DNA of 64,000 bases from Gilvimarinus sp. DA14 (GCF_024204685.1 NZ_CP100350.1:2644501-2708500); one strand, 5' to 3'; positions 1 to 9,508 are shown, counted from the first letter of the stretch. A program made the numbers and translations. The notes: generated from the sequence alone by a model not told the origin.

Positions 1-227
1 AGGCCAGTGGCAATCGGTTTTTTGTCCAGCTGTGCCATTTTATCCGTATTGCCATAGGCGTTGAGGTGGCTGCTGGGCACTATTCGCCAGATGGCCTTCC
101 CGATTATCAGGCCGTAGTGGAAGCCATAGCGGAGGCCAACGAATTAGCCGCCCGCGGCGCTATGACCCGCCTGCTGGCGCTCACCGGTAGTCGCGCCGAT
201 GTCGCCCCCGTGGCCGCCGCCTCTTAG
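1..227 (+). CDS. GntR-family transcriptional regulator, FCD domain C-terminus (partial)
   Basis: Only the last 74 codons lie in the window; the frame is open at the left edge and stops with TAG at 225-227. The peptide begins ASGNRFF and carries a helix reading YQAVVEAIAEANELAARGAM, which fits the last helices of the FCD ligand-binding domain of FadR/GntR regulators (SGNPxL, then HRAIxxAIxxGDxxxARxAM). The histidine that usually opens this helix and binds metal is a tyrosine here, so metal dependence may be lost. It lies 116 bases before a sugar dehydrogenase, symporter and lactonase on the same strand, so it is probably the local regulator. The family call rests on a short fragment. Confidence 0.6.
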   Translation, partial: ASGNRFFVQLCHFIRIAIGVEVAAGHYSPDGLPDYQAVVEAIAEANELAARGAMTRLLALTGSRADVAPVAAAS

Positions 228-343
228 GTGATCGGATTATAAGGGCATTATTAGTTCATATCTGACGCAGCATTCACTGGCGCAAAGCGATATACTCTGC
301 ACCCAATCGGAAACTTTACCGAGTCGGTGTTTAGAGGTGAGAC

Positions 344-1120
344 ATGTCCCAAACCGCTGAGCGTACGCTCTACCCCAGCTTGAAGGGCCAAACGGTATTT
401 ATTACCGGCGGCGCTACGGGTATTGGGGCGTGCATGGTTGAAGCCTTTTTGTACCAGGGGTGCAAGGTTGGCTTTGTGGATATCGCTGCAGCCGATGGTG
501 AGCAGCTGTGCCACGAGCTGGAGTCCAGCTACCCCGGCGCGGTAATCTTCCAGCCCTGTGATGTCACCGATGTGGCCGCACTGCGCCGTGCTATCGAGTC
601 CATCGAGGCTGGGCTCGGCACAATCGAAGTGTTGATCAATAATGTTGCCAACGACAAGCGCTGCGACCCGCGCAGCTTGTCGGATGAAAATTGGCACAGC
701 TCACTCGCGGTCAATCTAGACGCCGCTTTCTTTACCACCCGCGCCATTGCCCCGGGTATGGCCGCCAGTGGCGGTGGTTCAATTATCAACTTCAGCTCCA
801 TCAACGCTGTGCTGGGCCCGGCCCAGATGCCCAGCTATGTCACCGCCAAGGCCGGTTTGTTGGGGCTTACCCGGGCACTTGCCTCGGATTTTGCGCCGGA
901 TAATATTCGTGTGAACGCCATTATTCCGGGCTGGGTAGCCACCGATAAGCAATTGGAGAAATGGCTCACCCCGGAAATGGAAGCCCAGTGGATGGAAAGT
1001 GTGCGTTTGAAACGGCGGCTAATGCCTTCCGATGTGGCCAATATGGCGCTGTTTTTGGCATCTAGCGACGCGGCTATGATTACCGGTCAACAGTTTGTGG
1101 TAGACGGCGGACGCCTGTAG
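344..1120 (+). CDS. SDR-family sugar 1-dehydrogenase (xylose/galactose dehydrogenase type)
   Basis: A 258-residue short-chain dehydrogenase, predicted to oxidise an aldose at C1 to the lactone with NAD(P)+. The Rossmann motif TGGATGIG is at residues 21-28, NNVA at 99-102, and the catalytic set is Ser152, Tyr165, Lys169. The N-terminus YPSLKGQTVFITGG and the C-terminal LASSDAAMITGQQFVVDGG resemble the Caulobacter XylB xylose dehydrogenase and related galactose/arabinose dehydrogenases. The ATG follows an AGAGGTGAG ribosome-binding site. It heads a unit with a symporter and an SMP-30 lactonase, which fits oxidation of a transported sugar. The exact sugar cannot be read from sequence. Confidence 0.85.
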   Translation: MSQTAERTLYPSLKGQTVFITGGATGIGACMVEAFLYQGCKVGFVDIAAADGEQLCHELESSYPGAVIFQPCDVTDVAALRRAIESIEAGLGTIEVLINNVANDKRCDPRSLSDENWHSSLAVNLDAAFFTTRAIAPGMAASGGGSIINFSSINAVLGPAQMPSYVTAKAGLLGLTRALASDFAPDNIRVNAIIPGWVATDKQLEKWLTPEMEAQWMESVRLKRRLMPSDVANMALFLASSDAAMITGQQFVVDGGRL

Positions 1121-1217
1121 TTCTCGGCATTCCCGCTGTTTGATTGCAAGGTAAAAACACAACAATAAACCCGCTCAAGCGGAATAATTATTCTAAGAGA
1201 CCATTCTGGAGTTGCCT

Positions 1218-2783
1218 ATGTCTTTATCTGCGGTCGATATAGCGGCCTTTGTTATTTATTGTGTGGCCCTGGTTGCCATTGCCTGGTGGGTATCGCGGGA
1301 AAAAGCCGGCCACGATAAAAATACCGAAGATTACTTTCTCGCGGGCAAGTCGCTGCCCTGGTGGGCCATTGGTGCGTCACTGATTGCGGCCAATATTTCC
1401 GCCGAGCAAATTATTGGTATGTCCGGCTCGGGCTTTGCCATCGGTCTGGGGATAGCCTCCTACGAGTGGATGGCGGCCATTACGCTGCTGATTATCGGTA
1501 AATACTTTCTGCCGATTTTCCTCAGCAAGGGCATTTACACCATGCCCCACTTTCTCGAAGAGCGCTATGACCACCGAGTGCGGATCATTATGGCCGTGTT
1601 CTGGCTGGCGCTGTATGTGTTGGTAAATCTTACCTCGGTGCTCTGGCTGGGCGCCTTGGCCATTAATGCCATTACCGGATTGGAGCTGGTGTACGGCCTG
1701 ATCTTCCTCGCCGTGTTCTCGGTGGGTTATTCAATTTACGGCGGTCTTAAAGCCGTGGCCATGACCGATATTATCCAGGTGGTACTGCTGATTTTCGGCG
1801 GGCTGCTGGTCTCTTACCTGGCATTGGATAAAATTGCCGACGGCGAGGGCGCCTGGACAGGCTTTAGCATTATGCTGGCCGAAATGCCCGAAAAGTTCGA
1901 TATGATTCTCGACCCCTCCAACGAGCACTATGTCAGCTTGCCCGGTATCTCCGTGCTGGTGGGCGGCCTGTGGATTATGAACCTGTCCTACTGGGGCTTT
2001 AACCAATACATCACCCAGCGCACCCTGGCTGCCAAAAGCCTGGCCGAAGCGCAAAAAGGTATCGCCTTTGCGGCTTACCTGAAATTGCTGATGCCGGTGA
2101 TTGTGGTGCTGCCCGGTATTGCCGCGGCCATGTTAACGCCGGATTTAGACAAGCCAGACCAAGCTTACCCCGAAATGATGAAACTGGTACCACAAGGGCT
2201 TTTAGGCATTACCTTTGCGGCTCTGGTGGCTGCGATCGCCTCATCCTTGGGCTCAATGGTTAATTCAATTTCCACGATCTTCACAGTGGATATTTACAAG
2301 CGCGTTATCAACCCGCAGGCGACTGAGCACAAAATGGTTTGGTTGGGCCGCGTGGTGGCTGTACTGGCAATGGTTGTAGCGGTCATTATTGCCCGTCCAC
2401 TGCTGGGTAACTTCCCGCAGGCGTTCCAGTTTATTCAGGAGTTTACCGGCTTCTTTACTCCCGGCATTGTCAGCATCTTTTTGCTGGGCTTTTTCTGGAA
2501 AAAAGCCACCGCTCTGTCGGCGCTGGTATCGGCGTTTGCCTCGGTGATTTTGTCGGCGCTGTTTTGGAAGTTCCTGCCCGAGTTTCCGTTTATGGATCGC
2601 GTGGGCGTAGTGTTTTTACTCTGTGTTGCTCTGTCGGTGGGTATTACCTTGGCAACGGGTAGTCGCGAGCAGGCTAAAGCAATCGACTTGCAGGGTATCG
2701 ACTTCTCCACCAACGCCAGCTTTAAGCTTTTAAGCATAGGTGTAGTAGTCATTACGGCGGCGCTTTACCTCACCTGGTGGTAA
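1218..2783 (+). CDS. Sodium/sugar symporter, SSS family (vSGLT-like)
   Basis: A 521-residue inner-membrane protein of the solute:sodium symporter family, very close in motif pattern to Vibrio vSGLT, the sodium/galactose transporter. Segments such as STEDYFLAGKSLPWWA-like (here NTEDYFLAGKSLPWWAIGAS), AANISAEQ and IASYEW are nearly identical. By comparison with vSGLT the sugar-contacting Asn and Gln in NISAEQ, the Glu in SYEW, the Lys in AAYLKL and the Gln in FIQEFTG are kept, as is the gating Tyr in NLSYWG. The sodium-site serines in AIASSLGSM are also kept. An in-frame TTG lies two codons earlier, but the ATG at 1218 has GGAG six bases upstream and is preferred. It feeds the dehydrogenase and lactonase on either side. 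Confidence 0.92.
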   Translation: MSLSAVDIAAFVIYCVALVAIAWWVSREKAGHDKNTEDYFLAGKSLPWWAIGASLIAANISAEQIIGMSGSGFAIGLGIASYEWMAAITLLIIGKYFLPIFLSKGIYTMPHFLEERYDHRVRIIMAVFWLALYVLVNLTSVLWLGALAINAITGLELVYGLIFLAVFSVGYSIYGGLKAVAMTDIIQVVLLIFGGLLVSYLALDKIADGEGAWTGFSIMLAEMPEKFDMILDPSNEHYVSLPGISVLVGGLWIMNLSYWGFNQYITQRTLAAKSLAEAQKGIAFAAYLKLLMPVIVVLPGIAAAMLTPDLDKPDQAYPEMMKLVPQGLLGITFAALVAAIASSLGSMVNSISTIFTVDIYKRVINPQATEHKMVWLGRVVAVLAMVVAVIIARPLLGNFPQAFQFIQEFTGFFTPGIVSIFLLGFFWKKATALSALVSAFASVILSALFWKFLPEFPFMDRVGVVFLLCVALSVGITLATGSREQAKAIDLQGIDFSTNASFKLLSIGVVVITAALYLTWW

Positions 2784-2784
2784 T

Positions 2785-3651
2785 GTGGCCATCGATACTG
2801 TTGAGTTAGTTGCCGAAATTGCCGTTGGCTGTGAGCTGGGCGAGGGTGTGCTCTGGGATGATATAGAGCAGCGCTTGTGGTGGACCGACATTCTCGACCA
2901 GTGTCTTTACAGCGCCGCGATTGACGGCGGCGAGCTAAAGCGCTGGCCCGCGCCCGAGGCCATTACCGCGTTCGGTTTTACCAGCGAACTGGGTCAGCTT
3001 ATCTGCAGCTTTGCCTCGGGCATCGGTTACTTTTGGCCAGCCACCGGTCAACGCCAGTGGCTGGCACGGCCCGCCCTGCAGGGGGCCGCGCGCTTTAACG
3101 ACGGTCGCGTCGATCCCTGGGGAAATTTCTGGGCGGGCACTCTGTCACCCGGTGCGCAAAAGGCCAAGCTCTATCGTTACGATGGCCGCTTAAGCGAGGA
3201 GCGTGTGGGGCTGGAAATCGCCAACGGCCTGTGTTGGAGCCCGGATGGTAAGCGCGCCTATCATGCCGATTCGCCGCGCCGCGAAATTCACGAATTCACC
3301 CTCTGCGGTGGCCATTTAGGTCGCGGGCGGTTGTTTGCACGCACCCCGGAGGGCGTGTTTCCGGACGGCGCCTGTACCGATGCGGCGGGGAACCTGTGGA
3401 GTGCCCAGTGGGGCGGGGCGCAGGTGGTTTGCTACAGTAATACCGGGGCTGTTATTGCGACTCTTGAGTTACCTGTATCTCAGCCTTCCTGTGTTGCTTT
3501 TGGTGGGCCGCAGCTGCACCATTTAGTGGTGACCAGCGCCTGGGAAAATATGACTCAGACCGAGCGCAAGCGCGAACCGAGAGCCGGCAATGTTTTCGTG
3601 TACCGGACACCTTTCCAGGGGCGGCTCTGTGATCGCGGGCAAATAAAATAA
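2785..3651 (+). CDS. SMP-30/gluconolactonase-family sugar lactonase
   Basis: A 288-residue six-bladed propeller protein of the SMP-30/regucalcin lactonase family, which hydrolyses aldonolactones with a divalent metal. Expected metal ligands are visible: Glu20 in ELGEGVLW, Asn147 in IANGLCWSPDG and Asp194 in FPDGACTD; RFNDGRVD supplies the substrate-side Asn. It starts with GTG directly after the symporter stop (one base between), with GGTGG upstream, so it is translationally coupled. It would open the lactone made by the SDR enzyme at 344-1120. No dehydratase or aldolase for the resulting aldonate is in this part of the window. Confidence 0.88.
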   Translation: MAIDTVELVAEIAVGCELGEGVLWDDIEQRLWWTDILDQCLYSAAIDGGELKRWPAPEAITAFGFTSELGQLICSFASGIGYFWPATGQRQWLARPALQGAARFNDGRVDPWGNFWAGTLSPGAQKAKLYRYDGRLSEERVGLEIANGLCWSPDGKRAYHADSPRREIHEFTLCGGHLGRGRLFARTPEGVFPDGACTDAAGNLWSAQWGGAQVVCYSNTGAVIATLELPVSQPSCVAFGGPQLHHLVVTSAWENMTQTERKREPRAGNVFVYRTPFQGRLCDRGQIK

Positions 3652-3706
3652 TGTAATCCGCTGAGTTCGTCGTTATTATCATAAAAAATACGCCAACAGG
3701 ATCGGC

Positions 3707-6160
3707 GTGTGGGGACAGGCAAGGCGGCCGACCAACAACCATTCGGCTTGCTATATGACTGTAGATCTTCTGCAACGACTTTCGTACAAGTTGGCTCGCA
3801 CCAGCTTTGTGGTGGTCGTTGTTTTGGGGGTCTTAGTCGCCAGCCTGCAGGTGTATCTGGATTTTCGCTCGCAGTACCGCGAAATTCGCGCCGGTGTCGA
3901 TGAAATTAGCCGTGTAAGTCGCACCGCAGCGCAGCGCGCTGTTTTTCTGCTGGATGAACGCCTCGCTGAACAAGTCGTAGAAGGACTTTCCGAATACCGC
4001 TTTCTCAGTTATATCGCTATTTTTGATGATCAGGATCATCTAATGGCTGAGCGTCGCCGCGCGCTTGAGCCGAGCCCCACGCAATGGCTCACCACTTTAT
4101 TGGTGGGCGACAAAGAGGTCTTTGAATACCCGCTACAAACCTCTTCCAATATGCCCTCGGGCACCTTGCAACTTGAGCTGAATAAAGACCAGGCCTTAAT
4201 GCCTTTTTACCAGCGCGCCTGGCGCGTGCTATTGACGGGTACCGCGCGCAATATTGGTTTGGCTTTTGTACTGGTGTTGGTGTATCACTTTCTCTTGACC
4301 CGCCCGCTGGTCACACTGGCATCGCGCTTCGCCGCGCTTGATCACACCAAAGTTCCGGTCACCAATATTCCCCATTTACGTAAACACGAGCAGGACGAGC
4401 TGGGCTATATTGTCAACTCTGCCAACCGTCTGCTGACCAACTTTAATCAAAAGCACACCGAGCTGCAGCACCAGCAACAACAATTAAGTTTGATTCTGGA
4501 TGCCAGCCCCAACCAGGTATTTGCGGTCAATGAAAACGGCGATCTGCTGTTTTATAACCAGGCCTTTAAACGCTATTTTTTGCCCCTGGAGCCGAACAAC
4601 TTTTTTGAGCTACTGCAACGCAGCGAAGTGAAAGAAGCCAGTCAGATTCGCGCGCTGATTCAGCGAGTCTGTCGCAAGCAGGCGCCGGTGTTTAATCGCC
4701 AGCAGCACTTGAGTGGCGTGCACAATGAAAGCCATGTAATGCAGATGTCGCTGGTGCCGTTTGTCTCCGAGCACATGACCCATGTGATAGTGGTGCTGAA
4801 TAACATTACCGAACTGGTAGAGGCTGAAGAGCGAGTAGAGTACCTCGCTTACTGCGATACCTTAACCGGGCTTGCCAATCGCAACCGTATTCTGGAACAG
4901 TTGCAGGAGGATTTACACAAGTGCAAAGCCAGCAACCGTTACGGCGCAGTACTGTTAATAGATTTGAATGATTTTAAGCGTATTAACGACACTATGGGTC
5001 ACTCATTGGGCGATGAGCTGCTGCTGCATATTGCCCAGCGCATGGCCATGCGAGTGCGCGAGCCAGAAACTTTAGCGCGTTTGGGGGGCGATGAATTTAT
5101 TCTCTCTATGCCCGAAATTGGCGGTACTACTGAGGAGGCTCGCGCGCGTGCCGAACAAGTGGCCGAACGGTTTTTGCAAACCATTAGCCACCCGGTGACC
5201 TTGGCCAATCAAGATTTTTCCGTTAATGCCACCGTGGGTATTGCGCTTTACCCGCTGGCTGAGATTACCGTCGAAACGCTGTTATCTCAGGCAGACACCG
5301 CCCTTAACGAAGCCAAGCGTCGCGCCCACAGCAATTACCGGGTGTTTGAACCGCAAATGGCCGAAGAAGTTAACCGCCTGCTACAACTTGAATCGGATAT
5401 TCGTGCCGCTTATGCCGAACACCACTTTACCTTTTATTTGCAGCCATTAATTGATCTGCACGCGCGCTCGCTGGTAGGGGCTGAAGCGTTGATACGTTGG
5501 GATCATCCCACCCGGGGTTTGGTAAAGCCGGCTGAATTTATCGGCTTTCTAGAAAACTCCGAAATGATTAATCCGGTGGGTTTGCAGCTGCTGGATGATG
5601 TCTGCCAGTTTATTCGCCTGCAAAAAGAGCAGGGCCGTTTTCCCGCCGAGATGCGGGTGGCGGTGAATATCAGTGAGAGACAGTTGTACGACGCCGATTT
5701 TGTCGGCAAGTGCATGAGTGTGCTGTACAAATATAAATTGCCCGGCAGTTGTCTGGAGTTTGAAATTACCGAGGGTGCGGCGCTGCACAATATTGATGAA
5801 GTGGTCGATAAAATGCGCAAGCTGCAAAACGAAGGTATTACCTTTGCACTGGATGATTTTGGTACCGGCTACAGCTCGCTAAGTTATTTAAAACGCTTGC
5901 CGGTCAACAAAGTAAAAATTGATAAATCTTTTATTGACGATATTACGATTGACCCGCAAGACGCTGCGATGGTGGCTTCCATTATTGCCATTGCGCGCAA
6001 TATGAATTTGCTTATCGTCGCCGAAGGGGTAGAGACAGACGCGCAGGCGCAGTGGCTACAACAATACGACGGTATTTTGATTCAGGGTTATCTATTCGAT
6101 AAACCATTGCAGCCGCAGAGCTTTGCACAAAAGTATTTATCCGAGCCCGCTGTTTTTTAA
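3707..6160 (+). CDS. Membrane GGDEF-EAL cyclic-di-GMP signalling protein with PAS domain
   Basis: An 817-residue protein. A transmembrane helix near residues 32-51, a periplasmic region to about 180, a second helix near 182-198, a HAMP-like linker, a PAS-like stretch near 255-370, then GGDEF (460-464) and EAL (593-595). The cyclase motif is intact (RLGGDEFIL). The site nine residues before it reads REPE rather than RxxD, so the product-inhibition site looks degenerate. The EAL domain keeps EALIRW, NISERQL and DDFGTGYSSL (Asp716-Asp717), so phosphodiesterase activity is plausible. The GTG start at 3707 has CAGG six bases upstream; an ATG at 3755 is an alternative. Its stop overlaps that of the convergent FAH gene. 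Confidence 0.93.
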   Translation: MWGQARRPTNNHSACYMTVDLLQRLSYKLARTSFVVVVVLGVLVASLQVYLDFRSQYREIRAGVDEISRVSRTAAQRAVFLLDERLAEQVVEGLSEYRFLSYIAIFDDQDHLMAERRRALEPSPTQWLTTLLVGDKEVFEYPLQTSSNMPSGTLQLELNKDQALMPFYQRAWRVLLTGTARNIGLAFVLVLVYHFLLTRPLVTLASRFAALDHTKVPVTNIPHLRKHEQDELGYIVNSANRLLTNFNQKHTELQHQQQQLSLILDASPNQVFAVNENGDLLFYNQAFKRYFLPLEPNNFFELLQRSEVKEASQIRALIQRVCRKQAPVFNRQQHLSGVHNESHVMQMSLVPFVSEHMTHVIVVLNNITELVEAEERVEYLAYCDTLTGLANRNRILEQLQEDLHKCKASNRYGAVLLIDLNDFKRINDTMGHSLGDELLLHIAQRMAMRVREPETLARLGGDEFILSMPEIGGTTEEARARAEQVAERFLQTISHPVTLANQDFSVNATVGIALYPLAEITVETLLSQADTALNEAKRRAHSNYRVFEPQMAEEVNRLLQLESDIRAAYAEHHFTFYLQPLIDLHARSLVGAEALIRWDHPTRGLVKPAEFIGFLENSEMINPVGLQLLDDVCQFIRLQKEQGRFPAEMRVAVNISERQLYDADFVGKCMSVLYKYKLPGSCLEFEITEGAALHNIDEVVDKMRKLQNEGITFALDDFGTGYSSLSYLKRLPVNKVKIDKSFIDDITIDPQDAAMVASIIAIARNMNLLIVAEGVETDAQAQWLQQYDGILIQGYLFDKPLQPQSFAQKYLSEPAVF

Positions 6161-6786
6161 ATAACGCTCAGCGTCAACTTGCACACATCATCCAGCCGCG
6201 CAATGAGGCGGTCACCTCGCGCTACCTCACCCACGCCTGCCGGGGTTCCGGTAAAAATCAGGTCGCCCGGAGTGAGAGCAATATAGCGAGAGACTTCGGC
6301 CATCAGTTCTGGAATGCTCCAGATCATATCTCGCCATAGCCCGCTTTGCACAATAACGCCGTTACGCTCTAGAGTAATGGCTGAGGTTTTTTCTAAATCC
6401 TGCAAGTTGCCGGCAATAAATTCCGAACAGGGCGCCGAGCCGTCAAAGCCTTTCGCCAGCTCCCAGGGGCGTCCCTGTTGTTTGGCCACGCGCTGTAAAT
6501 CGCGACAGGTCATATCCAGCCCAATCGCAAAGCCATTAATCTCGGTTTGCTCGGTTTTTAGATGTCGGCCGCCAACGGCAACACGCACGACTAGCTCCAA
6601 CTCGTGGTGCACCTCGCGACTAAAGTCCGGGTAAATAAAATCCTCACCGGGCAACAGCAGTGCGCTTGCCGGTTTGAAAAAGAAAAAAGGCTGGCTGCGC
6701 TCCGGGTCGTGGCCCATTTCGGCGGCGTGTTCGGCGTAGTTGCGGCCGATACAGATAATTTTTCCGCCTGGCGCGAAATCAGGCAT
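6157..6786 (-). CDS. FAH-family hydrolase/decarboxylase (fumarylpyruvate hydrolase type)
   Basis: A 209-residue single-domain member of the fumarylacetoacetate hydrolase superfamily. It shows the family signatures KIICIGRNYAEHA, FFFKPASALL, the metal-binding HELELVVRV, and FTGTPAGVGEV near the C-terminus. Members act on acylpyruvates or oxaloacetate-like substrates with Mg2+ or Mn2+. Its ATG overlaps by eight bases the stop of the upstream gamma-carbonic anhydrase gene, so the two form a coupled pair. It is distinct from the larger FAH protein at 59728-60573. The substrate cannot be told from sequence. Confidence 0.85.
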   Translation of the reverse strand: MPDFAPGGKIICIGRNYAEHAAEMGHDPERSQPFFFFKPASALLLPGEDFIYPDFSREVHHELELVVRVAVGGRHLKTEQTEINGFAIGLDMTCRDLQRVAKQQGRPWELAKGFDGSAPCSEFIAGNLQDLEKTSAITLERNGVIVQSGLWRDMIWSIPELMAEVSRYIALTPGDLIFTGTPAGVGEVARGDRLIARLDDVCKLTLSVI

Positions 6787-7342
6787 CGGCTTGCTCCAGA
6801 TACTGATCTTTCAGCTTGACGTAATTGCCTGCCGAATAGCGGAAAAACTCTTTTTCGCTGTCCTTTAACGGCCGCGTCTGTTTTGCCGGCGAGCCCACGT
6901 ACAAGAAGCCCGACTCCAGACGCTTGCCAGGCGGCACTAGCGTGCCCGCACCGATAATGACTTCATCTTCCAACACCGCGCCATCTAACACCGTAGCGCC
7001 AATGCCTACCAAAACCCGATCGCCGATGCTGCAGCCGTGCAGGCAGGCGCTGTGGCCCACAGTCACGTCATCGCCAATGGTCAGCGGGAAGCCATCCGGG
7101 TTAAAAGGCCCTGCATGGGTAATATGCAGCACCGTGTTGTCTTGAATACTGCTGCGCTCGCCTATACGTATAGAGTGCATATCGCCGCGCGCCACGGCAA
7201 AGGGCCAGATGGAGGAATCTGCACCCACAGTGACATCGCCTATCAGCAGCGCGCAGGGGTCGACATACACGCGCTCGCCGAGCTGAGGCGCGGTGTTTTG
7301 AAAGGGGCGAATCGCTTCGCCGTTATGCACTTTAGAATTCAC
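6779..7342 (-). CDS. Gamma-class carbonic anhydrase-like protein (left-handed beta-helix)
   Basis: A 187-residue protein made of hexapeptide repeats that form a left-handed beta-helix, with a terminal helix. The three zinc histidines expected in this family are visible in NTVLHITHAGPF and VTVGHSACLHGC. It belongs to the YrdA/PaaY/CaiE group of gamma-carbonic anhydrase homologues; real hydratase activity varies in the group and is not assured. It is the first gene of a two-gene unit with the FAH hydrolase and runs divergently from oligopeptidase A, with 75 bases between the starts. Confidence 0.88.
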   Translation of the reverse strand: MNSKVHNGEAIRPFQNTAPQLGERVYVDPCALLIGDVTVGADSSIWPFAVARGDMHSIRIGERSSIQDNTVLHITHAGPFNPDGFPLTIGDDVTVGHSACLHGCSIGDRVLVGIGATVLDGAVLEDEVIIGAGTLVPPGKRLESGFLYVGSPAKQTRPLKDSEKEFFRYSAGNYVKLKDQYLEQADA

Positions 7343-7417
7343 GGGGATACCTCGTCGCGACGCCTGTTAAGCGGTGTATCATACCCAAGACTACGAGCTG
7401 TCCCAACCGGAGGAAGA

Positions 7418-9508
7418 ATGACCGAGCAAACCGCAGCCAATCCACTGTTAAACGACGCGGCCCTGCCGCCGTTTAGCCAGATTAAACCCGAACATGTGGA
7501 GCCGGCGGTACGCCAGCTGATCGACGAGGGTCGAGCGCACCTGGCCGAGCTGCTGGCGAGCCTCGAACATCCTACCTGGGACAACTTGGTAGCCCCTCTG
7601 GAGGCCGAAGACGACAAGCTGGAACGAGCTTTCTCGCCGGTCAGCCACTTAAACGCGGTGGCCAATAACCCCGAGTTGCGCGACGCCTACAACGCCAGCA
7701 TCGCCCTGTTAACCGAGTACAGCACAGAGGTATCACAAAATCGCGAGCTGTATCAGGCCTATCAAAGGTTGGCCGACAGCGATGAGTACCAGAGCTTGAA
7801 CACCACCCAGAAAAAGGTGGTGGATAACGCCCTGCGGGATTTTAAGTTAGGCGGGGTGGCGCTCGAGGGGGAAGAGAAAAAACGCTACGGTGATATCGTC
7901 AAACGTTTGAGCGAGCTATCGACCACCTTTGCCAATAATGTGCTGGATGCCACCGGCGCCTGGTACAAGCACTTTGATACAGCCGAGCCATTGGCAGGCT
8001 TACCCGAGTCGGCGTTGGCCCAGGCGCAACAGGCCGGTGAGCAGAAAAAACACGACAATGGCGCGCCTTTGGGTGGCTATGTGATTACTCTGGATTTTCC
8101 CTCGTACTTGGCGGTGATGATGTACGCCGAAGATCGCGGCTTGCGCGAAGAAATTTACCGCGCTTTCGTCACCCGCGCCTCTCATTTGGGACTCAAGGCC
8201 GACGGTTCCAGCGCCGCCGAGTGGGATAATACCGGCCTGATCGCTGAAACTCTGGCTCTGCGCCACGAGCTGGCTAAATTGCTGGGCTTTAATAACTATG
8301 CCGAGCGCTCGCTGGCAACCAAAATGGCCGAATCGCCGCAGCAGGTGCTGGACTTTTTGCAGCAGCTGGCAGAGAAATCCAAGCCCCAGGCCGAGGCCGA
8401 CTTTGCCGAGCTGAAGGCTTACGCCGCCGAACAGGGCTGCGATGATATTCAGGCGTGGGATTTGGCCTACTACAGCGAAAAGCTGCGCGAGCAAAAGTAC
8501 GATATCTCCCAGGAGGCGCTGCGCCCTTACTTTCCCGCTGAGAAGGTCATTAGTGGTATGTTTGAGGTGGTGGGCCGGCTGTTTGGTATCGATATTCTGC
8601 CGGTAGCAAGTTTTGATGCCTGGCACCCGGACGTGCGCTTTTATCACATTTACAAAGACGGCCAGCAGATCGCCAGTTTTTATCTCGATTTGTTTGCCCG
8701 CGAGCACAAACGCGGTGGCGCCTGGATGGCAGATTGCCGGGTGCGTCGCCAGACCGAAAGCGGCTTACAGCAGCCAGTGGCCTTTTTAACCTGCAACTTT
8801 ACCCCGCCGGTGGGTGATACTCCGTCGCTGCTCACGCACGATGAAGTCACCACCTTGTTCCACGAATTTGGCCATGGCCTGCACCATATGCTGACGCAGA
8901 TTGATATTGCGGCGGTAAGCGGTATTAACGGCGTCGCCTGGGACGCGGTGGAGCTGCCCAGTCAATTTCTGGAAAACTGGTGCTGGCAGGAAGAGGTGAT
9001 CGGTCTGATCTCCAGCCACTATGAAACCGGCGAACCCTTGCCCAAAGCGCTGCTGGACAAAATGTTGGCGGCAAAAAACTTTCAGTCGGGCATGCAAATG
9101 CTGCGTCAGCTGGAATTCTCGCTATTCGATTTTCGTTTGCACGCCGAGTACGACCCAAAACACCCGGTATCCGCCGCCGACTTAATTGCCGAGGTGCGCC
9201 GCGAGGTGGCGGTGATTCCGCAGCCCGAGTTTAATCGCTTTGAAAATGGTTTTAGCCATATCTTTGCCGGCGGTTACGCGGCGGGCTACTACAGCTACAA
9301 GTGGGCCGAGGTGCTGTCGGCAGATGCCTTTTCGGCGTTTGAGGAAGAGGGCATTTTTAACCCGCAAACCGGTACCCGCTTTTTGCAGGAAATTCTTCAG
9401 CGCGGCGGCTCGCGCGAGCCTATGCACTTGTTTGTCAGCTTTCGCGGGCGCGAGCCGTCCATCGAGCCACTGTTGCGTCACAGCGGTTTGTTGGAGGAGG
9501 CATCGTGA
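7418..9508 (+). CDS. prlC: Oligopeptidase A (M3 family zinc metallopeptidase)
   Basis: A 696-residue cytoplasmic M3 metallopeptidase that degrades oligopeptides and cleaved signal peptides. The zinc motif HEFGH is at residues 482-486, within TTLFHEFGHGLHHML, and the third ligand glutamate lies downstream in the conserved GINGVAWDAVELPSQFLENW segment. The length matches E. coli PrlC (680 residues). The reading frame is open a further 380 bases upstream, but the ATG at 7418 has GGAGGAAG in front and begins the homologous sequence; the upstream part overlaps the divergent gene. Its end overlaps yheV by four bases. Confidence 0.95.
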   Translation: MTEQTAANPLLNDAALPPFSQIKPEHVEPAVRQLIDEGRAHLAELLASLEHPTWDNLVAPLEAEDDKLERAFSPVSHLNAVANNPELRDAYNASIALLTEYSTEVSQNRELYQAYQRLADSDEYQSLNTTQKKVVDNALRDFKLGGVALEGEEKKRYGDIVKRLSELSTTFANNVLDATGAWYKHFDTAEPLAGLPESALAQAQQAGEQKKHDNGAPLGGYVITLDFPSYLAVMMYAEDRGLREEIYRAFVTRASHLGLKADGSSAAEWDNTGLIAETLALRHELAKLLGFNNYAERSLATKMAESPQQVLDFLQQLAEKSKPQAEADFAELKAYAAEQGCDDIQAWDLAYYSEKLREQKYDISQEALRPYFPAEKVISGMFEVVGRLFGIDILPVASFDAWHPDVRFYHIYKDGQQIASFYLDLFAREHKRGGAWMADCRVRRQTESGLQQPVAFLTCNFTPPVGDTPSLLTHDEVTTLFHEFGHGLHHMLTQIDIAAVSGINGVAWDAVELPSQFLENWCWQEEVIGLISSHYETGEPLPKALLDKMLAAKNFQSGMQMLRQLEFSLFDFRLHAEYDPKHPVSAADLIAEVRREVAVIPQPEFNRFENGFSHIFAGGYAAGYYSYKWAEVLSADAFSAFEEEGIFNPQTGTRFLQEILQRGGSREPMHLFVSFRGREPSIEPLLRHSGLLEEAS

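Noticed and set aside
7037-7417. Upstream extension of the oligopeptidase A frame
   Set aside because: It overlaps the divergent gamma-carbonic anhydrase gene, and the ATG at 7418 has a strong ribosome-binding site and the family start.
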